The position numbers and the translations under genes are program-made. Of a DNA stretch of 64,000 nt, positions 36,634-43,847 are shown piece after piece (position 1 is the stretch's first letter; every line of letters begins with the position of its first letter). A model generated the notes under the pieces. The model did not search any database. It saw only the letters and a list, made by a program, of their open reading frames with translations, and was not told the origin of the DNA. The stretch spans positions 87,578-151,577 of the forward strand of contig JAJZDX010000001.1 in the NCBI GenBank assembly GCA_021805865.1, in the 5' to 3' direction. This DNA is from Pseudomonadota bacterium. Lineage in GTDB: Bacteria > Pseudomonadota > Gammaproteobacteria > Steroidobacterales > Steroidobacteraceae.

Positions 36634-37494
36634 ATGATTGCCAGCATGACAGGCTTTGCCCGGCGCGAGGCTTCCGGCCCCTGGGGGACGCTCGTGTGCG
36701 AGCTGCGCAGCGTCAATCACCGCTTCCTCGAGGCCGGCTTCCGCCTGCCCGAAGAGCTGCGCTCCCTCGAGGGCGAGCTGCGGCAGCGGCTCGCGCGCGA
36801 TATCCGCCGCGGCAAGGTCGACTGCACGATCACCTACCGGGCCGCTCAGGGGGCGGGCAGCCTGGAGGTCGACCCGCAGGTGCTCGAGCGACTCACGGCC
36901 CGGCTCGATGACCTGGAACGGGTCATTCCGGTCGGCTCGGTCAACCTGCTCGAGGTTCTGCGCTGGCCCGGGGTGCTGAAGGACGTGACCGCGGGCGGGG
37001 AGGAGCTGCTGGGCGCGGCCCGGGCGCTATTCGATGGCGCGACGGAAGAGCTCAAGGCGGCCCGGGCACGCGAGGGGCAGAAGCTGCGCGAGGTGCTCGA
37101 GCAGCGCTGCGGCGGCCTGGAGGCGCTCGTCAAACAGGTACAGGCGCGGCTGCCCGAGATCCAGGCGCGGCTCACCAACCGGATGCGCGAGCGGGTCAAG
37201 GAGCTGGCCTCCGCCGTGGATCAGGAGCGCCTGGAGCAGGAAATCGCGCTGCTGCTGCAAAGGCTCGACGTGGACGAGGAGATCGAGCGCCTGACAGGGC
37301 ACATCTCGGAGGTGCGACGTGTCGTCGCCGCCGAGGAGCCCGCCGGCCGGCGGCTCGACTTCCTGATGCAGGAGCTCAACCGCGAGGCCAACACCCTCTC
37401 CTCGAAATCCCAGGACCTCGAGACCACCCGTACCGCGGTGGACATGAAGGTCACCATCGAGCAGATGCGCGAGCAGGTGCAGAACGCCGAATAG
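36634..37494 (+). CDS. yicC: YicC-family endoribonuclease
   Basis: A 286-residue protein of the conserved YicC family, reported to act as an endoribonuclease in RNA turnover. It starts MIASMTGFARREASGPWGTL, continues VCELRSVNHRFLEAGFRLPE, and ends in the DUF1732 domain with ERLTGHISEVRRVV, GRRLDFLMQELNREANTLSS and KVTIEQMREQVQN. Long central helices (EELKAARAREGQKLREVLEQ) are expected for the hexameric clamp. It is divergent from the PP2C gene with about 60 bases between starts, and is the last conserved gene before the accessory island. Confidence 0.95.
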   Translation: MIASMTGFARREASGPWGTLVCELRSVNHRFLEAGFRLPEELRSLEGELRQRLARDIRRGKVDCTITYRAAQGAGSLEVDPQVLERLTARLDDLERVIPVGSVNLLEVLRWPGVLKDVTAGGEELLGAARALFDGATEELKAARAREGQKLREVLEQRCGGLEALVKQVQARLPEIQARLTNRMRERVKELASAVDQERLEQEIALLLQRLDVDEEIERLTGHISEVRRVVAAEEPAGRRLDFLMQELNREANTLSSKSQDLETTRTAVDMKVTIEQMREQVQNAE

Positions 37495-37532
37495 CGCTCG
37501 GGGGTGTCGAGGCGTGTCTGTCGGCGTCCTGA

Positions 37533-37700
37533 ATGCCCCGCGTTTCTAGCGATTTCTGCCGCAACTCGAGCAGGCCCACCGATCGGACAAGCCGATGCTG
37601 CTCAGCAACGGCGATGGGCTGTACCTGCGCAAGCAGACCCGCGATGAGCTCATCGGCCGGACGCGATCGCGTGGCGGCGGCTCGCTACCCCGGCATTCAC
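37533..37700 (+). pseudogene. Remnant of tyrosine integrase N-terminus
   Basis: Two adjacent frames resemble the arm-binding start of DUF4102-type phage/island integrases (typically LTD..IR..KP.DKPYKLSDGGGLYL). Frame one gives MPRVSSDFCRNSSRPTDR; a one-base shift near 37585 gives SDKPMLLSNGDGLYLRKQTR. The coding trace then dissolves before the HNH gene. It is far too short to be functional. Its position between yicC and the accessory operon suits an island boundary scar. This is a motif-level match, so moderate confidence only. Confidence 0.42.
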
Positions 37701-37707
37701 CAAACCC

Positions 37708-38712
37708 TCAGCCGCCGCGCTCGCCTCTCGAGAGGCCGTGCGCCATGCGCAGCACGTTCTCGCGATGAAATTCGAGAAACTGCCGCTGCCCTTCAGAGAA
37801 GGCACCGACATTGACCCGGGCGTCGGGATCGATTCCCATCCGCCTGAGCGAGACGGGATCCGCCACCGGAGACACAATGAGCTGTCCCGTGTTCTCGAAG
37901 GAAATGAATCCCTTGTCGAACAGGTGGTCCGCCGTCGGGGTCAGGAGCAGACCGTTTTCGCCATCGAGCCGCCCCTCGTTGCTGCTGTCGCGCCAGGGCT
38001 GGATATGGCTGGCAATGAGATGCTCGGGGAGCTCTACCCGGGTAATGCGGCAGGCGTGCTCAATCGAGCGCACGTTGTCCCGGAAGATCCCCTGGCCGCG
38101 ACGTGCCTGAACGAGCGCGGTTCTCTCGGTCTCAGGGATCGTCGTGCTCGTATCAATGGCGACCTCGATGCGCCGCTCCCATTCCTCGATGTCCCGTTCC
38201 GGTGCCGGGGAGTCGCGCTCGATCCGGCCGACCTCCCGCCCGGCATCCGCCACCTGATTGACCTCAGCCCCGATCAGAGAGAAGAGCTCCGATGCGAGGA
38301 CCGGGCTGATCTGGGTCAGATAGATGCCCTGCAGCCCGTTGCCGTCCTGCCTCAGAGGTGCGTACTGCCGTGGCAGGGCCGATCGGAGCCGCGCGATGTG
38401 ATCCTTGGGGCGAATCGCATTCGAAAGCCGCTGCCAGCGAACGCCCACCCGCCAGCCAATTTGGCTCCAATTGGTACCGGCAGTGCCGAACTCCTGCGGC
38501 TTCGGGCTCTCCCGGCAGTAGCCACTGACAATGCCGAGAGCCGCGATGCGCGTATCGCAGAATGAGAACACCAGGTCCCCAGGCGCGACCTCGCGCATGA
38601 ACTCGTAGAAGGGATTGCGGTGGCCGTTCTTGTTGCGCTTGGGCGACCAGAGATAACCGCCCTCGATCTCCTGGCGGAAGGTCTGGTTTTGGTTGACCCA
38701 CCAGTAGCGCAT
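37708..38712 (-). CDS. EVE-like/HNH endonuclease, modification-dependent restriction type
   Basis: A 334-residue protein in two parts. The N-terminus (MRYWWVNQNQTFRQEIEGGY, FYEFMREVAPGDLVFSFCDT) looks like a PUA/EVE-type domain of the kind that reads modified bases. The C-terminus is an HNH_2 nuclease: HLIASHIQPWRDSSNEGR and NGLLLTPTADHLFDKGFISF, with the His-x-x-Pro-Trp and the Asn/Asp-rich metal-site helix intact. The start overlaps the stop of the DUF2075 gene by one base (TGATG), so the two are translationally coupled. It is the last gene of the four-gene operon. EVE-HNH pairs occur in defence islands; cutting of modified phage DNA is a reasonable inference. Confidence 0.82.
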   Translation of the reverse strand: MRYWWVNQNQTFRQEIEGGYLWSPKRNKNGHRNPFYEFMREVAPGDLVFSFCDTRIAALGIVSGYCRESPKPQEFGTAGTNWSQIGWRVGVRWQRLSNAIRPKDHIARLRSALPRQYAPLRQDGNGLQGIYLTQISPVLASELFSLIGAEVNQVADAGREVGRIERDSPAPERDIEEWERRIEVAIDTSTTIPETERTALVQARRGQGIFRDNVRSIEHACRITRVELPEHLIASHIQPWRDSSNEGRLDGENGLLLTPTADHLFDKGFISFENTGQLIVSPVADPVSLRRMGIDPDARVNVGAFSEGQRQFLEFHRENVLRMAHGLSRGERGG

Positions 38713-40658
38713 CAGCAGCTGTCGGAGTCCGGTTCAGGGCCGTAGGGCGCGGCGGGTTCAGCGACTTTGAGCGGGCTCTCCGCGATCGTCGAACTATAGG
38801 TCAATCGACTCCGTACAAAGTCCTCCAGCGCCTTGTCCATGAAGTACACATAGCATCCCTTCATCCCGCGCGTCATCAGCGTTCGATACGTGTGCTTGAC
38901 GATCAGTGCGGCTTTTCGCTCTGCCTCCGCGGGATTGGCCTTCAGTAAGCTCTTGTACCCGCTGAGCGACTTGTCATGTGAGGATCGCATCCCGGGCTGC
39001 GCGACCACTCGGCCGCCTCTGAAGACCAGATCCGCCCCAACGATCACTCCGATGTAATCGACTTCCAAGCCCTGGCAGGTGTGTATGCAGCCGATCTGGT
39101 TCACCGACTCCGGGGCAACCATCCACAGGCCGCCGTCCTTCGTCAGATTCCATCGCATCGCAAAGGCGTGCTCCGGGATCTCAACGTCCTGGACCGCGGG
39201 ATTCTTGCGGCTTCGCCAGTCCCAGCAGTAACCCGCCACCATGCGAGCCTTGTTGCGGCTCTTGTTGCGCTCCACGATCTCGCGACGCAAGTGCTCAGGA
39301 GATCTGAATATGCGAAAGTCGAACTCACCGACGTCGAGCTTATCGTTAGCTGTCGGCCGGATTCCCAGTGTGTCGTCCAGCCATGACAGATAGCCGCCCG
39401 ACCCGTTGCACCTGAATTGCGACGCAAGCTGTAAGGTGGTGACTTTTGCCCCCGCCTCGCGCGCGAAGCGCTCGATCTCGGCTCTCTCCCCTATATCCTT
39501 GAACGTCACCCGCTGGTCTTCGTCGAGAAAGAAAATCGAGCACTTGGCGGAGCCGATGAGTTCTTGAATCTGATTGCTGCCGAGGTTGCCGAAGAGCCCG
39601 GATTTCGCATTCAGGCGGTGTGCCTCATCCACGATCAGCGCATCGAATGCATTTGCGCGGGTCTCCGTAAAAGACCCCGATCCGGAGAACAGGTTTGAGA
39701 TTTGGGATTTTCGATGTGTACCGGCCAGCACGCTCTCGAATACCGCGCGTGGAGCAGCGTTCTTCGTAACGTATTGCGCCACCAGGCGCCGCCCCGTCAG
39801 GGCTACCAGCAGATTGATTGCGACCACCGACTTCCCGGTGCCGGGTCCGCCTTCGACGATCACGACCTCCTTCGATTGCGCAGTGGCCTGTGTCGCCACA
39901 GACAATGCCGATTCATACACAATCTTCTGGTCGTCCACCAGAACAAATTCGGGTTTCCCAGCCAGCAATCCCGTGAGACTCTCGACCAGGCCTTTCGAAG
40001 GCCGAATCCGACCGTTCTCAATCCGGTACAGCAACGATCGGCGATCTCCGTACCGGACGTGCTGCTTCAAGAATTCGCGGAGCCTTGCCCGCTCCCGCTC
40101 CCCTCTCAGGAAGATGGGCGCGAGAGACACGTAATGCGCATAAAAGGAATCCGTCAACACCCCGTCATCCGCGTAGTTGTGTAAATACGCACATGGGTGA
40201 AGTGCTATTCCTTCCTCATACACCGTTTCATTGAAGTTTCTCAGGAGCGATGCGTACGACCATGCCTGATAGGACGGATGACTGACTTCGGCCTCCCCTT
40301 GCGCATAGCGCGTGCTTACAATACCGTCTCTGTCCGTCTTCCGAGCCTGTTCCCATTGCTTGAGCTCGATGATGATGAGCTGCTCGACGCGCTCGCCGCT
40401 TTCTCCGGTGACGATTACATCGATCCGCTTCGCGGTTTGTGGAATGCCATATTCGATGGCAACCCCGCAGTCCCCTGGAATTGCCTCGTCATGAAGGACC
40501 CTGGCCACGGCGACGAGCGACTCCTTCCATGCTCGCAGTTCCGAGCGCGCCACGGTTCTACCGGTGCGCGCCCTGAAGGCCCGCAGCACCAGATCCTCGA
40601 TGTCCTTGCTGAACGCGTCGTGGAGAAACCCCGTCTTACTGTTCTGATAGACGATCAC
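38712..40658 (-). CDS. PD-(D/E)xK nuclease-like / DUF2075 superfamily 1 helicase
   Basis: A 648-residue protein combining a predicted nuclease and a helicase/ATPase. Around residues 75-105, KRIDVIVTGESGERVEQL then IIIELKQWEQ fits the D-xn-ExK core of PD-(D/E)xK nucleases. The helicase core follows: VEGGPGTGKSVVAINLLVAL (Walker A, about residue 270), FDALIVDEAHRLNAKSG (Walker B), IFFLDEDQRVTFKD, QLASQFRCNGSGGYLSWLDD, IHTCQGLEVDYIGVIVG and HTYRTLMTRGMKGCYVYF (motif VI), as in DUF2075 proteins. It starts at GTG 40658, nine bases after the MazG-like gene, and overlaps the HNH gene by one base. Function is not established; a nucleic-acid-targeting defence role is inferred. Confidence 0.85.
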   Translation of the reverse strand: MIVYQNSKTGFLHDAFSKDIEDLVLRAFRARTGRTVARSELRAWKESLVAVARVLHDEAIPGDCGVAIEYGIPQTAKRIDVIVTGESGERVEQLIIIELKQWEQARKTDRDGIVSTRYAQGEAEVSHPSYQAWSYASLLRNFNETVYEEGIALHPCAYLHNYADDGVLTDSFYAHYVSLAPIFLRGERERARLREFLKQHVRYGDRRSLLYRIENGRIRPSKGLVESLTGLLAGKPEFVLVDDQKIVYESALSVATQATAQSKEVVIVEGGPGTGKSVVAINLLVALTGRRLVAQYVTKNAAPRAVFESVLAGTHRKSQISNLFSGSGSFTETRANAFDALIVDEAHRLNAKSGLFGNLGSNQIQELIGSAKCSIFFLDEDQRVTFKDIGERAEIERFAREAGAKVTTLQLASQFRCNGSGGYLSWLDDTLGIRPTANDKLDVGEFDFRIFRSPEHLRREIVERNKSRNKARMVAGYCWDWRSRKNPAVQDVEIPEHAFAMRWNLTKDGGLWMVAPESVNQIGCIHTCQGLEVDYIGVIVGADLVFRGGRVVAQPGMRSSHDKSLSGYKSLLKANPAEAERKAALIVKHTYRTLMTRGMKGCYVYFMDKALEDFVRSRLTYSSTIAESPLKVAEPAAPYGPEPDSDSC

Positions 40659-40667
40659 GCCGACAGC

Positions 40668-41066
40668 TCAGAAATCCGTATATTTCTTGCTGGTGCCCCG
40701 CGCCTTGTGCACGGGGTACTTCTTCGCGTTGACCGCCATCTTGTCGGTTGCCGCGGATACCAGGTTGATGTCAAGTTTGTCTGCGAGTCGAATCAGGTAG
40801 AGCAGCACATCCGCGAGCTCCTCTCGAACCTTGGCCCGCTTGCCGGCCGGCAATGCTGCCGATTCCTGATCCGGCATCCACTGGAAGTGCTCGAGCAGCT
40901 CGGCCGCCTCGACGCTGAGGGCAATCGCCAGGTTCTTCGGCAGGTGGAACTGGTCCCAGTCACGCTCCGTAGCAAACTTGCGCAAAGCACCACGCAGCGT
41001 TTCGAAAGAGTCCGGAGCATTACCGCGTGGTGCTCGTTTCGAATCCGCTGCCTTTCCTCGTGCCAT
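40668..41066 (-). CDS. MazG-like nucleotide pyrophosphohydrolase
   Basis: A 132-residue all-alpha NTP pyrophosphatase of the MazG/dCTPase (RS21-C6) group, likely converting a (d)NTP to the monophosphate. The metal-binding pattern ExxE...ExxD is present in LSVEAAELLEHFQW and REELADVLLYLIRLADKL; FATERDWDQFHLPKNLAIAL is the usual lead-in. The C-terminus is basic (KYPVHKARGTSKKYTDF), as in many relatives. ATG 41066 has AAAGGA six bases upstream. It lies 13 bases after the ATPase gene and nine before the helicase, inside a nucleic-acid-processing operon, suggesting nucleotide depletion or signal removal as part of the system. Confidence 0.9.
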   Translation of the reverse strand: MARGKAADSKRAPRGNAPDSFETLRGALRKFATERDWDQFHLPKNLAIALSVEAAELLEHFQWMPDQESAALPAGKRAKVREELADVLLYLIRLADKLDINLVSAATDKMAVNAKKYPVHKARGTSKKYTDF

Positions 41067-41079
41067 CTCGTTCCTTTAG

Positions 41080-42285
41080 TCAGTGTGCCAGCCACTCGGC
41101 GACTGGCCGGTTCAGGAATTCTTCCACCGCGATGCCGTCGCCGCCGACGAGCAGTGTACGCTTCACGTTGAACGCTGCCGCAAAGGCCGCAGTTCCGGGA
41201 TGAGCCTGCGGCGCCCGACCGCTCTTCACCTCGATGGCAATCAGCCGGGAGTGGGCTTTCACGACGAAATCGACCTCCTGACCTCGCTCGCGCCAGTAGT
41301 AGAGCTCGCACTCGCCTGTGGCCGCGGCATTGGCCAGATGCGCGCCGGCCGCTGACTCGATAAGCCGCCCTCGAAATTCCCGATCTGAGCGCGCCTCCTG
41401 CGGACTGACCCCTGCGGTCACCGTCATGAGCGCAGTGTTCAGCACCTGCAGCTTCGGGCTCGATCCCCGGCTGCGCGCCGCGTCGCCGGCGTACTTCGGC
41501 AGGCCGCAGACCATGCCCGCGCCGGCGAGAAGATTGAGGTAGTGGGCCAGCGTCGTCGTATTGCCGGCGTCCTGCAGCTGCCCGAGCATTTTCGTGTACG
41601 ACAGGATCTGGCCGGAATACCGGCACGCCAGCTCGAACAGGCGGCGCAGCAGCGCCGGCTTGTCCACACGAGTCAGCAGCAGCACGTCGCGCGCGATGGA
41701 GGTCTCGATGAGACTGTCGGCGATGTAGCGGGACCATCGGACGGGATCCCGGATGAGCGGCGCCGCGCCTGGATAGCCGCCAAAATACAGGTACTCGTCG
41801 AGCGTGAAGCCGAAGGCTTCGCGCATCTCGGCGTACGACCAGTGGGGCAGCCTCAAGGTCTCGAACCGGCCTGCGAGGCTCTCCGTCAGGCCCTGGGCCA
41901 TCAGCAGCGGGGCTGAGCCGAGCAGTACGACCTTGAGCGGTCGCTTCCTGCGCGTGTCCTCGTCCCAGAGACGCTTGACCGTTTCCGACCAGGAAGAGAT
42001 CTTCTGGATCTCATCGAGCACGAGCACGGCACCGGCCTCGCCCGATGCTTCCAGCCGCGCAGCCTCCCACTGCTGGCTGATCCAGTCGGCGCCCCGGAGC
42101 GTCGGCTCGTCGGCACTGGCATAGCGGACAGGCAGGCTCAGCTCATCGGTGACCTGCTGGACCAGGGTCGACTTGCCGACCTGGCGGGGGCCTGCGACGA
42201 CGTGCAGGAAGCGGCGCGGCTCGGCAAGCCGCTCCGCCAGCACGGTGGCCTGGGGGCGTCGGAACGCTGTCTTCTTTTTGCTCAC
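41080..42285 (-). CDS. AAA_14/DUF4143 family ATPase
   Basis: A 401-residue P-loop ATPase with Walker A VVAGPRQVGKSTLVQQV, Walker B VLVLDEIQKISSW and sensor VVLLGSAPLLM. This is followed by the DUF4143 domain, whose ELYYWRERGQEVDFVVKAHS then IAIEVKSG carries an E-D-ExK pattern of a PD-(D/E)xK nuclease fold. The start is GTG 42285 (SKKKTAFRRPQ), which lies inside the distal arm of a perfect hairpin and has no Shine-Dalgarno. It heads the operon with the MazG-like gene 13 bases downstream. Members of this family are widespread and mostly uncharacterised. It may be part of the system or an accidental upstream neighbour; the tight spacing favours the former. Confidence 0.88.
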   Translation of the reverse strand: MSKKKTAFRRPQATVLAERLAEPRRFLHVVAGPRQVGKSTLVQQVTDELSLPVRYASADEPTLRGADWISQQWEAARLEASGEAGAVLVLDEIQKISSWSETVKRLWDEDTRRKRPLKVVLLGSAPLLMAQGLTESLAGRFETLRLPHWSYAEMREAFGFTLDEYLYFGGYPGAAPLIRDPVRWSRYIADSLIETSIARDVLLLTRVDKPALLRRLFELACRYSGQILSYTKMLGQLQDAGNTTTLAHYLNLLAGAGMVCGLPKYAGDAARSRGSSPKLQVLNTALMTVTAGVSPQEARSDREFRGRLIESAAGAHLANAAATGECELYYWRERGQEVDFVVKAHSRLIAIEVKSGRAPQAHPGTAAFAAAFNVKRTLLVGGDGIAVEEFLNRPVAEWLAH

Positions 42286-42317
42286 TTCATTGAGTATTTT
42301 TACTCAATGAAGTGAGC
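42280..42317 (-). promoter_or_regulatory. Perfect 17-bp inverted repeat over ATPase start codon
   Basis: The arms GCTCACTTCATTGAGTA (42280-42296) and TACTCAATGAAGTGAGC (42301-42317) are exactly complementary around a four-base loop. In the message (minus strand) the loop is AAAA, and the downstream arm holds the GTG start of the ATPase and an overlapping two-codon frame ATGAAGTGA. It can act as a dyad operator in DNA or a start-sequestering hairpin in RNA. It is not followed by a T tract suitable for termination of an upstream gene. Confidence 0.75.
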
Positions 42318-42525
42318 TGCGCAACCTGCTGCGAAGCGGCCGGCGTCGTAGTGCCTTCGCAGTTCAATTCCCAGCTCGTCACGCGCGACCGTGCCCAGAC
42401 TCACAGGACGGGTTGTAGCTGACCGGATATGCAGCTAACTATAATTGGTAAATCAATAACATATGAGCGCACCTCACGGGCAGGTGCAGCCTGCGAGGCA
42501 GGCCTGTCGATTCCGGCCATGGCCA

Positions 42526-42606
42526 TCCGCGGGCGCCGCAGGCGCTCCTGCAGCGGGGGATTGATTGTCGTCGCGGGCAGCGTCTTGCGCAGCGTCACCC
42601 ATGACT
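42526..42606 (-). pseudogene. Possible integron-type integrase remnant
   Basis: The minus strand reads SWVTLRKTLPATTINPPLQE and then RLRR, resembling the integron-integrase segment around R-x-T-(M/L)-L-P-x-x-L-x-x-P-L-x-x-H-L-x-x-V that precedes the catalytic His box. Flanking sequence in the same frame does not continue the match, and the piece abuts the stop of the neighbouring gene. It is offered as a decayed fragment marking the right side of the accessory island. Short similarity only; it could be chance. Confidence 0.3.
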
Positions 42607-43062
42607 TCAGCTACCGAGATCTTCGGAGAGAAGTCTTACGAGCCACTCTCGATCGGAGTTGTAATAAGACGTGGCGAATTGCACGGACACGGCCCCAGCC
42701 AATACCATCGCGACGCCCACCGCCGGAAGCACCCACAGTGAGTGCAGGCGCATGCGGGAACCCACGAGCACCGACGTCACGGTCCATAGGCCACCGAAGG
42801 CAAACCATAATCGCAAGCCGATCCTGGCCCTTCGGCAGAATCTGAATTCGCCCGTTATGGCACAGCCCGCCTCCGCCGGCTCGATGATTCCCGAGAGTTG
42901 CGGCCGCAGGATGCCCTTTCCGAGGCGCTTCGCGCGCATTACGCAAAACGTCCTTCCGTCCCTCTGCCCGGCAAGTGAGTCCGCTTCCGGCGCGCCGGCG
43001 AGCAGCCGATCGAGCCTGTGCAGCGCGTCCTCGACTCTCAACTTGCTGGATATCTTGATCAT
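42607..43062 (-). CDS. Uncharacterised membrane protein with two C-terminal helices
   Basis: A 151-residue protein starting MIKISSKLRVEDALHRLDRL with GAGG just upstream. A soluble N-terminal part (GRTFCVMRAKRLGKGILRPQ, LSGIIEPAEAGCAITGEFRF) resembles a group of conserved hypothetical proteins in which an R/G-rich strand pattern is followed by GRIEP..GT.I.....L. Two helices follow (LRLWFAFGGLWTVTSVLVG and LWVLPAVGVAMVLAGAVSV). The N-terminal domain may be PH-like. The function is unknown. It is flanked by two apparent gene remnants, so it may be island cargo. Confidence 0.6.
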   Translation of the reverse strand: MIKISSKLRVEDALHRLDRLLAGAPEADSLAGQRDGRTFCVMRAKRLGKGILRPQLSGIIEPAEAGCAITGEFRFCRRARIGLRLWFAFGGLWTVTSVLVGSRMRLHSLWVLPAVGVAMVLAGAVSVQFATSYYNSDREWLVRLLSEDLGS

Positions 43063-43219
43063 GACCTCAAGCCGCCTTGCCTTACGATCGCGTTCGGAGC
43101 CCGTTCCAGGCGCACTTTCGACTGCCGGCGATGCCCGAGAGTTCGCCAGGAGGATTCGCCGGCTCCGTGGGCGGCCGCCCCGGTTGTCCGTGAGCTGAAG
43201 GTTGATCACAGGATGGCGA

Positions 43220-43597
43220 GGCCGGCAACGGGCCGAGGCGCGCAGACAATGTCGATTCTGGTCGATCCGGCCCTCCGAGCATCCTGTCCCGACCGACGGA
43301 CCAGTTGGCAACATGCTCGGGCTGCCGGGGCGGCACCCCATGCGGCCGGGCCATATCCGCCTGAAGGTGTCGGCCGAGGGTCACGTCCCGTTGACGCATC
43401 TGTTCGTCCGCGACGACCGGGACCTCGGCAGCGATGCCGTGTTCGGCGTCCGCGACAGCCTCATCGTCGACTACCACCGGCACGGGCCAGGCGTAGCCCC
43501 TGATGGACGCCGGCTGGAGCAGTCCTGCTACACGGTCCAGTGCGACTTCCGCCTCCTCCCTCTGCAGGAGCCGGCCGAGCCCGCAAAGCCCGCCTGA
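43220..43597 (+). pseudogene. Truncated intradiol (catechol/hydroxyquinol) dioxygenase
   Basis: About 110 residues matching only the C-terminal third of intradiol ring-cleavage dioxygenases: FWSIRPSEHPVPTDGPVG, GRHPMRPGHIRLKVSAEG, THLFVRDD, DAVFGVRDSLIVDYHRH and CDFRLLP. The N-terminal domain, with the hydroxylated-ring and first Tyr iron ligands, is missing; the upstream sequence does not continue the family. In place of the His-x-His iron pair (as in PAHLHF) the sequence has GHIR, so the second His is Arg. Truncation plus loss of a ligand means it is not an active enzyme. It lies just inside the right edge of the accessory region. Confidence 0.75.
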
Positions 43598-43847
43598 GCG
43601 GCAGGGCGAGGCCGGGCGGCGCCGACACCTCCCACGCCGCCTCGAGGGGACTCGAGGCGAAAACCGTTCGGCAATCAGCGTAGGCTCAGCCTCGGGAATC
43701 GGGCAGGCCCGAGGCTGTACCGCGGGCGATGACGAGCCGTATTATGCCTCTGCCTCGACCGGCATCCGGGCCCGCCGCCGGGCGCTTCGGTCTGTCATGT
43801 CGCCGCCGCAGGCATTCCGGCCAGGTTTCAGACGTGGAGAGAGCAAG

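Noticed and set aside
42280..42317. Integron attC site or intrinsic terminator
   Set aside because: The arms are perfectly complementary and lack the GTTRRRY/RYYYAAC ends and bulges of attC. There is no T tract in the right place, and it covers a start codon rather than following a gene.
43503..43847. An N-terminal extension of acetyl-CoA synthetase from an upstream in-frame ATG
   Set aside because: The added residues overlap the dioxygenase remnant and have no Acs similarity. ATG 43848 has a good ribosome site.
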